From: CAZSNT01 sp964607765
GTDB taxonomy: Bacteria; Verrucomicrobiota; Lentisphaeria; Oligosphaerales; JABHEG01
DNA length: 47,782 nucleotides
Assembly: GCA_964607765.1 (NCBI GenBank)
Contig: CAZSNT010000069.1
Span: 1 to 47,782 of the forward strand
Direction: 5' to 3'
Made by a program: the position numbers and the translations under genes. Positions 9,265 to 17,109 of the stretch are shown here, piece after piece. Every line of letters starts with the position of its first letter. Positions within the stretch are counted from its first letter, which is position 1. Under the pieces are notes generated by a model. It ran no database searches. It worked only from the letters and a program-made list of their open reading frames with translations, and was not told where the DNA came from.

Positions 9265-11640
9265 TCACGCCTCGTGTCGCGCGTTCCGGATGACGTGCTC
9301 CTGCAACTCCTTGTCCAGCGACACGAACTGCGAGGAGAACCCGAAGACCCGGACCATGATGTGTCCGTACTTGTCCGGCTCCCTTTGGGCCGCGCGAAGT
9401 TGGTCCTCGTGCAGCACGTTAATCCCGATCTCCATGCCGCCCTCGTCGAAGAACGTCCGCAGGGCACTGGTCAGCCGGTCGATCTCCGCCGGTCCGCTCA
9501 CCAGGCATGGATGCAGGTCGACGATGTACGACACACCGCCAGCCGCCGCCCGGTAGTCGAGGCGCGATACCGATTTGAGCTCTGCGGTGAGCCCGGACAG
9601 ATTGCGGCCGTGCGTGGGGCTGCAGCTCGTGGCGATTGGCTCACCCGCTCGGCGTCCGTCCGGAAGCGCACCCGTCAGCGGGCCCAGACCGAATACGGAC
9701 TGAGGTGTACACCCGAAGATCAGCGGGCAGTGCGGGCCGCCTTCCGGCGTCGGGACCTTGGCGACTTCCGAGCAGTAGAACTCCGTTTCTTCCGCTGCGA
9801 TCCGGTCGACGCTGGGATCGTCGTTCCCGAACTTCGGTGCCCGGGTCAACAGCATCTGGCGCAGGTCTTCGCGCCCGTCGAAATCACTGCTCAACGCATC
9901 GCGCAGTTCCGGCAGGGGCGCCGCCCGCTCCTCAAACACCAGCTTGCGAATCGCGGCCAGCCCATCTGCGGCATTCGCAATGCCGAACAGATTCACGCCG
10001 GCAGGGCTGTAACAAGCGCCGCTGTCCATCACATCACGCCCGGACTCGAGGCATCCTTCCGTACACGCGCTGAGAACCGGGAACGGGATGTGCTCAGCCT
10101 GATATCGGTAGGCCCGTAGATTCTGCTCCAAAGCCAACTGCACGCAATAGGCCACGCGGTCACGGAACGCGGCGTGCAACTCGGCGTAGGACTGGAAGTC
10201 CGTCGTGTGTTCGCGGCCGACGACGTGACCTGTTCGTGGGCAACGCCCGCCGTGCAGCGTCAGCTCCAGGATCTTGGCCAGATTCATGGCGTGTCCCATG
10301 GTCCGGCTGTTGCACTTGCCCGGGATGGTCAGTTCGACGCACCCAATCACGGCATAGTCCCGGGCATCTTCGAGCGGGAATCCCTTGTCCAGCAACGCCT
10401 GCACTGTGACGTCGTCATTCCAGAAATCCGGACGCCCCAGCCCAAGCGCTGTCACTTCCACTGCCTTGCGCAGGAACTCAGGCGGCGTGCCCGGGTGGAT
10501 CCGTACCGCTACATCGCGCGGAGTCCGCAGTCGCTCCATGGCTTCGAGGCAGAGCCAGGACAGCTCGTTCGTGCCGTCGTCACCCGCAGGTGTGATCCCC
10601 CCGATCATGGTGTGATGGAAGTCAAAGGTCCGGTAGAACTTCAGGAACAGGCACTCGATCAGCTCCCGAGCGTCTTCCCGGGTCAGCCGTCCGGCAGCGA
10701 TGTCGGACCGGAAGAAGGGCAGCATGTATTGGTCAAAGCGGCCCAAACTTGTCGCCAAACCCGGGCACTCGGCCACATTCGTGACGACCGTGGACCAGAC
10801 ACACTGCATTGCTTCCCGGAACGTCCGTGCCGGTTGCGCGGGGACGCGCCGGCAGACGGTCGCCATGCGCCGCAATTCCTCGCGTCGGCCATCGTCCTGC
10901 TCCGTCTCGGCCAAGTCTTGGAGCGTGCCGCTCCAGCGCTGCCCGAAGTCGCTCATGGCACGGTAGACCGTGATGATCGACCGGTAGAGTGCCCGAGTTC
11001 GCTCGGCGGCCGGGGCCGTGCCCTCAACCGCGGCCAGCCGCTCTTCTGCCTCCGCGCGCAGCGCCGCCGCCCCGCGCTCCAGGATCAGCTGGTAGCGGGG
11101 CAGGCGGTGTCCGCCCTCGAGCCCGCCTGCCATGAATGCACCTGTCGCTTGGGCCTGCTGCATCTCGGGTGGTCGCTCCAGTCCCGCAGCGGCGGGCCGG
11201 TTGCGTGATTGCCACTCCCGCAACGCCTCTCGGAACTCGTCAGAGACCGGCGTGTCGGCCAGGATCTTCGGGCGGTACCAGCCCAGCTCCGGGTACATGG
11301 CTGCGTGGACCCATCTGTGCCCCTCGTGGATGCCGGGGTGCCCCGGCATCAGGCGCGAGATCCGGCCGGCAAGAAGATCACCATCGCTCAGGATCAAGGT
11401 CTTGGTGCGCAGATACTCGGCCACCGCCTCGGCGTGTCGGACTCCGGGCGGCTCGGACGCGTGCCGGTCGTAGGCACGCATCACGGCCCGTCCGCGTTCC
11501 GTTGGATCGAGCTCGTCCGCCCACGCCAGAGCCAGCTCCCGCAGTCGCGCCACCCGCGGTGACAGGTCTTCAGGGCCTGCGACGCCATCGGCCCCCATGG
11601 CACCGGATGGCCTTTCAACGACTTCACATGTCGCTGCCAT
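9265..11640 (-). CDS. Glycyl radical enzyme (non-PFL type: lyase/dehydratase family)
   Basis: A 791-aa enzyme of the pyruvate formate-lyase superfamily. Cys434-Val-Glu436 (in IGCVELTIPGK) is the thiyl-radical site; the single Cys followed by V-E matches dehydratase, decarboxylase or C-N/C-S lyase members, not PFL with its Cys-Cys pair. The C-terminal loop MVRVFGFSSQF places the radical glycine at G767. The commonest form of that loop has a small residue (S, A or C) before the glycine and Tyr after it; here both are Phe, which is unusual. AGGGAG lies 8 nt before the ATG. The product is cytosolic and strictly anaerobic in action. The radical-SAM activase normally encoded next door is absent from the window. 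Neighbouring sulfatases suggest a role in breaking down a desulfated sugar, diol or sulfonate, but substrate assignment is open. Confidence 0.9.
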   Translation of the reverse strand: MAATCEVVERPSGAMGADGVAGPEDLSPRVARLRELALAWADELDPTERGRAVMRAYDRHASEPPGVRHAEAVAEYLRTKTLILSDGDLLAGRISRLMPGHPGIHEGHRWVHAAMYPELGWYRPKILADTPVSDEFREALREWQSRNRPAAAGLERPPEMQQAQATGAFMAGGLEGGHRLPRYQLILERGAAALRAEAEERLAAVEGTAPAAERTRALYRSIITVYRAMSDFGQRWSGTLQDLAETEQDDGRREELRRMATVCRRVPAQPARTFREAMQCVWSTVVTNVAECPGLATSLGRFDQYMLPFFRSDIAAGRLTREDARELIECLFLKFYRTFDFHHTMIGGITPAGDDGTNELSWLCLEAMERLRTPRDVAVRIHPGTPPEFLRKAVEVTALGLGRPDFWNDDVTVQALLDKGFPLEDARDYAVIGCVELTIPGKCNSRTMGHAMNLAKILELTLHGGRCPRTGHVVGREHTTDFQSYAELHAAFRDRVAYCVQLALEQNLRAYRYQAEHIPFPVLSACTEGCLESGRDVMDSGACYSPAGVNLFGIANAADGLAAIRKLVFEERAAPLPELRDALSSDFDGREDLRQMLLTRAPKFGNDDPSVDRIAAEETEFYCSEVAKVPTPEGGPHCPLIFGCTPQSVFGLGPLTGALPDGRRAGEPIATSCSPTHGRNLSGLTAELKSVSRLDYRAAAGGVSYIVDLHPCLVSGPAEIDRLTSALRTFFDEGGMEIGINVLHEDQLRAAQREPDKYGHIMVRVFGFSSQFVSLDKELQEHVIRNARHEA

Positions 11641-11665
11641 GTCTGTTACTCCCTATGCGACAAAT

Positions 11666-11677
11666 GTCCGATCGGAC
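11666..11677. promoter_or_regulatory. Perfect 12-bp palindrome in the divergent control region
   Basis: GTCCGATCGGAC is a perfect palindrome 25 bp upstream of the glycyl radical enzyme start, within the 236-bp region between that gene and the divergent sulfatase at 11877. It is flanked by ACAA/TTGT-like half sites (offset by one base). The position fits an operator for a dimeric repressor controlling the glycyl radical enzyme and perhaps both genes. No regulator gene is adjacent, so the binder is unknown. Confidence 0.45.
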
Positions 11678-11876
11678 GTTGTCCTACAATCACTATCTCC
11701 CGCTTGCTCGTCCGTGGCAACGGGGACAATGTCGAAACTACCCGGAGAAATGTCCGGTGCGGCGGGCCACGGTGCACTCCGCTCTTGCTCTCGCTTCTTG
11801 CACCGCGGCCAACGTGGCGCATGGTACTGCGTCTGGACAGGCTTGTGAACAATCCATGTCGGGAGGGCTTTGACCC

Positions 11877-13427
11877 GTGAAACGGCGCACATTCATCACT
11901 ACTTCCGCTGCTACCGTTGCGGGGCTTGCCGTGCAGGGACGGCCGGAGACACCACCACCTGCCAAGTTCCCCAATCTGCTGTTCGTTTTTCCGGACCAGT
12001 ACCGGCGCGAATCCATGGGATTCTGGAACACGCCGCGCTACAAGGGCGCCCTGCGCACGCCCGGCGACCCGGTCGTCACGCCCGTGCTCGACAGGCTGGC
12101 GGACGAGAGTCTGGTCTTCACGCAGGCAGTCAGTACGTGTCCGGTCTGCAGCCCGTACCGGGGCATGATGATGTCGGGCATGTACCCGTGGCAGAACGGG
12201 GTCGTGTACAACTGCCACCGGAGTCGCAAGGACAGCTTGCGGCACGATGTCGACTGCCTGACCGACGTGCTGGCCAAGGCCGGATATGACACGGCCTACG
12301 TGGGCAAAACACACTGGGAACGCAACGCGGCCCTGTTCGACGACAAGGGGAACTACGTGGGGTCAACCGAACCGCCCGGCGGGCACCACATGAACCCGTA
12401 CGACACCTACATCCCGCCGGGGCCCGGACGCCACCGCAACGACTACTGGTACCAGTGTGTGAAAGATGCCCATAAGGATCCGCGCGTCTACAGCAGCGAT
12501 GCCGCTCGGACCGGCTGCAAAGACGGCGACCAGTACCGGCCGCGGGTCTATTCCCCTCGGCTCGAAGCGGACGTGCTCATCGATTACCTGACAAGGCCCG
12601 AGGGCAGGCGCGACCCCGTCAGGCCGTTCTGTGCCATCTGGGCGCCGAATCCGCCCCATAGCCCTTACGGATCAGAGAAGGACTGTGACGAGAGTGCCTA
12701 CCGGGAGAACTTCAAGGACAAGACACCGGAGGAATTGCTGATCCGCAAGAACGTGGCGACGGACGGCGATGCGGCTGCCAAAGCCAGGAAATGCGCCCCT
12801 TTCTACTTCGCCAACGTGACGGGCGTCGACAAGCAGATCGGGCGCGTGCTCGACGCGCTGGAGGCATGCGGCCAGGCCGACAACACAATCGTTGTCTTCA
12901 CCTCGGACCATGGTGAGATGATGGGCAGCCAGGGCAAGTTCGGCAAGCTGGTGATCTACGAGGAGGCGTTCTGTATCCCGCTGCTGATCAAGTACCCGGG
13001 CAAGCTCAAACACCGGCTCGAGGACCTGATGCTCAGTCCGGTCGACATCATGCCGACGCTGCTGGGGTTGATGGGACTGGGCGACCGGGTCCCGGGAACG
13101 GTCGAAGGCCGTGACTACTCACAAGCGCTGCAGACTGGCGATTTCGCGGACTCGCCGAAGCCCAGGTCGGCGCTTTTCCTCGGCTACGGCAACAGAGTCA
13201 AAGGCGTCCGAACGGACCGTTACTCCTTCCAGCTCGACAGCGCGGGCGAGCAGCTCCTCTTCGACAACCAAACCGATCCGTACCAGATCAAGCCCATCAA
13301 TCTGGGCGACATCCCTGCGGCCGACAAGGCGATGATCCTCCGGGAGCTGGGCACGTGGCTGAAGGTGTCAGATGATCCCTGGCACCGCGAACGCAAGCTC
13401 GAAGGCGTCATCCCGTATCCTGCTTGA
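11877..13427 (+). CDS. Exported sulfatase (type I, formylglycine-dependent)
   Basis: A 516-aa sulfatase starting with GTG (GGGAGGG lies upstream). The N-terminus MKRRTFITTSAATVAG has a twin-arginine look, so folded export by Tat is likely, as in many PVC sulfatases. Metal-site and catalytic features: NLLFVFPDQYR (D40), CSPYR with C91 as the formylglycine precursor, and FTSDHGEMMGSQGKFGK near the middle. It is divergent from the glycyl radical enzyme and followed after about 80 bp by a GH141-like beta-helix gene on the same strand. It probably removes sulfate from a polysaccharide or oligosaccharide outside the cytoplasm. A perfect palindrome AGGCGCGCGCCT (13427-13438) overlaps its stop codon but has no T-tract, so it is not a convincing terminator. 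Confidence 0.92.
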   Translation: MKRRTFITTSAATVAGLAVQGRPETPPPAKFPNLLFVFPDQYRRESMGFWNTPRYKGALRTPGDPVVTPVLDRLADESLVFTQAVSTCPVCSPYRGMMMSGMYPWQNGVVYNCHRSRKDSLRHDVDCLTDVLAKAGYDTAYVGKTHWERNAALFDDKGNYVGSTEPPGGHHMNPYDTYIPPGPGRHRNDYWYQCVKDAHKDPRVYSSDAARTGCKDGDQYRPRVYSPRLEADVLIDYLTRPEGRRDPVRPFCAIWAPNPPHSPYGSEKDCDESAYRENFKDKTPEELLIRKNVATDGDAAAKARKCAPFYFANVTGVDKQIGRVLDALEACGQADNTIVVFTSDHGEMMGSQGKFGKLVIYEEAFCIPLLIKYPGKLKHRLEDLMLSPVDIMPTLLGLMGLGDRVPGTVEGRDYSQALQTGDFADSPKPRSALFLGYGNRVKGVRTDRYSFQLDSAGEQLLFDNQTDPYQIKPINLGDIPAADKAMILRELGTWLKVSDDPWHRERKLEGVIPYPA

Positions 13428-13510
13428 GGCGCGCGCCTGAGAGCACACTGTGTATCAGGGTCCGACGTTCCGCTGCAGCAACCCCATCAACACCCCTATA
13501 GGACATGGAA

Positions 13511-15901
13511 ATGAACAAAGCTGTCCTGGCTGTACTGGTGAGCGTTTGTCTGACCCACGCGGAGGAGACACGGCAGATGCCGCACTCTGAGAGAGATTAC
13601 AACAAGCGATACCTGGCAGACCAGTTGGCTCCCATCGTGGCTCCGGGACAGGTCTTCTACGTGTCTCCTTCCAGCAAGCAGGGCGCGGACGGCACGCGGA
13701 ATGCTCCCTTCCCAACCCTGGAGGCGGCGCGGGATGCAGTGCGCGTTCTGAAGCGGACGAAGGGGCTTCCCGCGGGCGGCGTGCATGTGGTCCTGCTCGA
13801 GGGGGTCCATCGGCTCGAGAGTGCGTTCGTGTTGGAGGCGGAGGATTCCGGCACGGCTGCCGCGCCGGTGGTTTACCGCGGAGTCAGTCGCGATGGCGTG
13901 AAGATCTCCGGCGGCGTGGAGTTGGATGTCACGGGGATCAGCACGGTTCAGGATCCCGCCACTCTGGAGCGCCTTCACCCCGCGGCAAGAGGCAAAGTCA
14001 TGGTGCTCGACGTGCCCGAGAGGCTCCGCGGGTGTTTTGCCGGCGACGGCAACTACGGGATGATCGCCATGGACGGGCATCTTCTCACCCTCGCGCAGTG
14101 GCCGAATGTGGGCTACAACCACATGGCCACGATCCCGGAGAAAGGCCCTACCACGCGCTGGCTCAAACCGGGGGAAGCACCGGCGCCGTACAGCAAGGAG
14201 AACCCCACCGGCGGCACGTTCACGACCCGCGAGACTCTCTCTCCCCTTCTGCAGAAGGAATTCGAACGCACCGGCGACATGCAGGTGCAGGGGTATCTGC
14301 ACAACGATTGGTTCTTCCAGCGAGAGCAGGTAGGCAGCATCCATGGGGAAGTGATTCAGCTTCTGCGCTATACGCGCTACGGAATTCTGGACAAGATCAA
14401 GAGCATCCCTCGACGTGTCCGTCTCGTGAACGTGCTGGCGGAGCTCGATCAGCCCGGCGAATGGTACTACGACCGCATCGACGGGAAGCTCTTCGTCTGG
14501 CCCATCAAGGGCTTCGATCCGAAGACGTCGTCGCTGTTTGTGCTTGGCACCGTCCCGGCCGCTGACAGCGGCGGCCGTGCCGCTCCGTCCAGCCCCGCCC
14601 TCGTGGCGCTCAAGGACACGTCCTGCGTGACCTTGCGGGATATCACCTTCGAGAACGCGGGCAAGCAGGCTGTGAGTATCGCCGGTGGCGAACACAATCT
14701 CATCGCCGGCTGCGTGGTCCGCAACGGCCTGGGCAAAGGGATCGTCATATCCGGCGGGCGCCGGAACGGGATCACCGGCTGCGACTTCTACGGGCTGGAA
14801 TCCGCTTTCACGGTCTCAGGCGGCGACGTCAAAACGCTGCAGCGATGCTACAACTTCGCCACCAACAACGACATCCACTCCATGCGTCGGCGCGGCTACG
14901 GTATGATCGGCCTCCATGGGGTTGGGCTGTACTTCGCGCACAACCTGCTGCACGACATGAACGGGGCAGTCAGTTTCCGCACTGTCGATTCGCTGCTGGA
15001 GTACAACGAGTTCTACAACATCGGCTACGAGATGGGCGACTTCAATGTCGCCTACACCGGCGCGGTCTGGTACACGTTGAACAATGTGGTGCGCTACAAC
15101 TTCGTGCATCACCTTCTGGAGCCGGGCGGGCACCCGGTTTGCGGATTCCGCAACGACGACGGCGGGATGGGACTGACGCTTTACGGCAATGTCTTCTACC
15201 GCCCGGGCCGCGGCGCAGCCCAGTTCGCCGGCCCGCTCAACCGTATTGAGAACAACATCGCGCTGGATTGCAACGTGTTCTGGTGGACGAACAAGCGCCC
15301 AATCGACCCGGAGGGGATTGCCGCAGCCTGGAAGACCCTCGAACGGTTCGGGCGCGACCTGCCCCACGGTGACAAGGGCGACAACATCCACATCATGGAG
15401 AAGATCATGGGAGAGGAAGGCTGGCTGAAGAGTCCGTGGATCGATGAGTTCCCGGAACTGGCCAGGGTCTTGGAGACCAACCCGTGGGCGCAGACGTTCA
15501 GTGTCGTGGACCGAAACTACTATTCCAAGATCCGTCAGCTCTTCCACGTGCACGGCGGCGGGGGCGACATCAACGGCATGGAGAATCCCGAGTTGGGGAC
15601 CTTCGTCGACTTGCCGAAAACCGGGACTTTCAGGCTCCCGAAGGAGATCGATACGAGCGTCTTTGTGGACATTCCGTCTCTGGACTTCAACTTCAGACCG
15701 GACTTCAAGCCCATGGCTGGCTTCAAGCCCATCCCGTTCGATGGCATCGGTCTGGTCGAGGATGAGTTCCGAGCCGACCCGCCAGACAAGGCGGCCTACC
15801 GCAGACAGGTCTACAACAAGTTCAGGAACGACAAAGGCGGGCGCTACAACGCGGCCAAAGTCAACGCCCGGTATCCGGTCCCGCACTACCTGGGGGAATG
15901 A
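13511..15901 (+). CDS. Exported right-handed beta-helix protein, GH141-like (copy 1)
   Basis: A 796-aa protein. The start at 13511 is preferred over 13505 because AGGA at 13500-13503 is then correctly spaced; the protein begins MNKAVLAVLVSVCLTHAEE, a signal peptide. Residues about 45-130 show the opening typical of GH141-type beta-helix enzymes: FYVSPSS, NAPFPTLEAARDAVR, then EDSGTAAAPVVYRG and KISGGVEL. Asn/Gly-rich coils (for example FENAGKQAVSIAGGEHNL and VVRNGLGKGIVISGG) form the helix from about residue 370 to 600. GH141 members include fucosidases and xylanases, but many relatives are uncharacterised, so the activity is open. It follows the exported sulfatase, consistent with joint attack on one sulfated glycan. 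A paralogue-like protein lies at 40282. Confidence 0.75.
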   Translation: MNKAVLAVLVSVCLTHAEETRQMPHSERDYNKRYLADQLAPIVAPGQVFYVSPSSKQGADGTRNAPFPTLEAARDAVRVLKRTKGLPAGGVHVVLLEGVHRLESAFVLEAEDSGTAAAPVVYRGVSRDGVKISGGVELDVTGISTVQDPATLERLHPAARGKVMVLDVPERLRGCFAGDGNYGMIAMDGHLLTLAQWPNVGYNHMATIPEKGPTTRWLKPGEAPAPYSKENPTGGTFTTRETLSPLLQKEFERTGDMQVQGYLHNDWFFQREQVGSIHGEVIQLLRYTRYGILDKIKSIPRRVRLVNVLAELDQPGEWYYDRIDGKLFVWPIKGFDPKTSSLFVLGTVPAADSGGRAAPSSPALVALKDTSCVTLRDITFENAGKQAVSIAGGEHNLIAGCVVRNGLGKGIVISGGRRNGITGCDFYGLESAFTVSGGDVKTLQRCYNFATNNDIHSMRRRGYGMIGLHGVGLYFAHNLLHDMNGAVSFRTVDSLLEYNEFYNIGYEMGDFNVAYTGAVWYTLNNVVRYNFVHHLLEPGGHPVCGFRNDDGGMGLTLYGNVFYRPGRGAAQFAGPLNRIENNIALDCNVFWWTNKRPIDPEGIAAAWKTLERFGRDLPHGDKGDNIHIMEKIMGEEGWLKSPWIDEFPELARVLETNPWAQTFSVVDRNYYSKIRQLFHVHGGGGDINGMENPELGTFVDLPKTGTFRLPKEIDTSVFVDIPSLDFNFRPDFKPMAGFKPIPFDGIGLVEDEFRADPPDKAAYRRQVYNKFRNDKGGRYNAAKVNARYPVPHYLGE

Positions 15902-15913
15902 GTCAATGGCTCA

Positions 15914-16043
15914 AGATGAGGGGCAAGAACGACCCCCACGGCCTCGTGCCGTGGGTGAGCGAGATTCGTCCCGCCTGCGATCGGCGCTGAGATGAGGGGC
16001 AAGAACGACCCCCACGGCCTCGTGCCGTGGGTGAGCGAGATTC
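15914..16043. repeat. Two 54-bp direct repeats, each with a hairpin
   Basis: Identical 54-bp units at 15914-15967 and 15990-16043, separated by 22 bp (period 76). Each contains the perfect 8-bp stem CCCACGGC/GCCGTGGG around a CTCGT loop. They lie between the convergent genes ending at 15901 and 16363, where a bidirectional stop of transcription would be useful, but there is no T-tract. Two copies with one short spacer do not make a CRISPR array. Together with the next element they fill most of the 461-bp gap. Confidence 0.85.
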
Positions 16044-16081
16044 AACATGACGCCGATCTTGAGCTCCTCGACAGGTGAGTT

Positions 16082-16210
16082 GCGTGAGGCAGCCCCCGTA
16101 GCCCGGCTCTCCCGAGCCGGGTGTCTTTGTCGTTCGGCTCTATCCGGAGGCACGGCAGCACACCCGGCTCGGAAGAGCCGGGCTACGGGGGACGCGCGGC
16201 TGCCTCACGC
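16082..16210. repeat. REPIN-like 129-bp imperfect inverted repeat
   Basis: The outer arms GCGTGAGGCAG (16082-16092) and CTGCCTCACGC (16200-16210) are perfect inverted copies. Inside them, AGCCCCCGTAGCCCGGCTCT is mirrored by AGAGCCGGGCTACGGGGG, and each arm also folds on itself through CCCGGCTC/GAGCCGGG. Two REP-like hairpins facing each other is the build of a REPIN, an element moved by RAYT transposases, one of which lies at 31355. Its own flanking repeats are different, so it need not be the mover. Confidence 0.7.
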
Positions 16211-16262
16211 GACTGGCCGGTTACACCATCACACCACGTCCGTGCCGCCTGCTGACGTGTGA

Positions 16263-16379
16263 CGATACCGCGTGCCGCTCGGTGTCTGCGAGCCGCGTTT
16301 CGACAAGTCCGCCGAACGCATTGGCGACTTCAAGCTGCAGGGAAAGATGGCAGTCGAGGCGGTCAGGCGCACTGCATAG
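16263..16379 (+). pseudogene. Possible C-terminal fragment of a lost gene
   Basis: Between the inverted repeat and the next minus-strand gene, one plus frame reads as ordinary protein, with PLGVCEPRFDKSAERIGDF and then LQGKMAVEAVRRTA, and ends at TAG 16377-16379. A stop codon (16260-16262) directly precedes it and there is no usable start, so if coding it is only the tail of a former gene cut by the repeat element. It overlaps the 3' end of the minus-strand gene by 17 bp. I cannot name the family. Confidence 0.3.
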
Positions 16380-17061
16380 GCAGTCCGGACAGAACGTCCG
16401 CAATCTGCGCATTCAGGGTCTTCGTGCGCGTCTCTATTCCGCGGATTTCTTCGAGTTCGTGTTCCGGCAGGCCCGTGCCGAACGATGGCATTCCGGGGAG
16501 TGCCTGCTCAACACCGTGCGTATGCACATGCTGCATCAGTTGCTGCTGTTCCGCATGGTAGCCTCGCACCAGAGCCTGGTATTCTTCCCTGGCGAACGAT
16601 GCCTGCATCTCGTGCTTGGTGTAAATGGCGAACATCTCATCCAGCAGAAGCCGCGTCAGGTCGACCCGGATGGCTGAATTCCGTTTGTGCACGTCAGCCA
16701 AGGCGTTCCTGAGCGTGTTCAGTGCCTGTTGGTCCTGTGCGTCGGCAAGCAGAGCCCGGGCACGGCGCAGGGGGGCGAAATCCTCCGGATCCTGCAGCCG
16801 GGCCACGTCATGCGGCGTCTGAGGACCGTCCTCGGCCGTGCCCAGGAGCGACTGACCTTTGGCGGCCCTGGTCACTACTTGGGCGACCCCCACAAGGAAC
16901 TGGACGCCACCCACAGCCACCGCGCCGTAGAAAATCATATATTCGGATCCGGGTTGGGCGGACAGGTAGGAAATGGCGGTGATGACAACACCCGCAAGGC
17001 AGACGGCCCCGCCCACGAGCATGTTAGTGACGGGGTTGTCGCTGATTCCTCTTCTTGACAT
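16363..17061 (-). CDS. Small two-TM membrane protein with coiled cytosolic tail
   Basis: A 232-aa protein of unknown family. The ATG at 17061 (MSRRGISDNPVTNML) is preferred over the GTG at 17070 because AAAGGTG precedes it at a normal distance. Two hydrophobic segments (about residues 13-33 and 42-65) are followed by a roughly 165-residue charged, helical tail rich in Ala, Gln and Glu (ARALLADAQDQQALNTLR onward), which could form a coiled coil. It lies directly downstream of the 1222-aa membrane/HEAT-like gene on the same strand (48-bp gap), so the two are probably co-transcribed. No enzymatic motif is seen. Confidence 0.75.
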   Translation of the reverse strand: MSRRGISDNPVTNMLVGGAVCLAGVVITAISYLSAQPGSEYMIFYGAVAVGGVQFLVGVAQVVTRAAKGQSLLGTAEDGPQTPHDVARLQDPEDFAPLRRARALLADAQDQQALNTLRNALADVHKRNSAIRVDLTRLLLDEMFAIYTKHEMQASFAREEYQALVRGYHAEQQQLMQHVHTHGVEQALPGMPSFGTGLPEHELEEIRGIETRTKTLNAQIADVLSGLPMQCA

Positions 17062-17109
17062 GGAGGTCACCTTTCTATGACTTGAGCAACTCGGTGCTGC
17101 ACGCCAGAC

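Noticed and set aside
15914..16043. CRISPR array
   Set aside because: Only two 54-bp units with one 22-bp spacer and no cas genes in the window.
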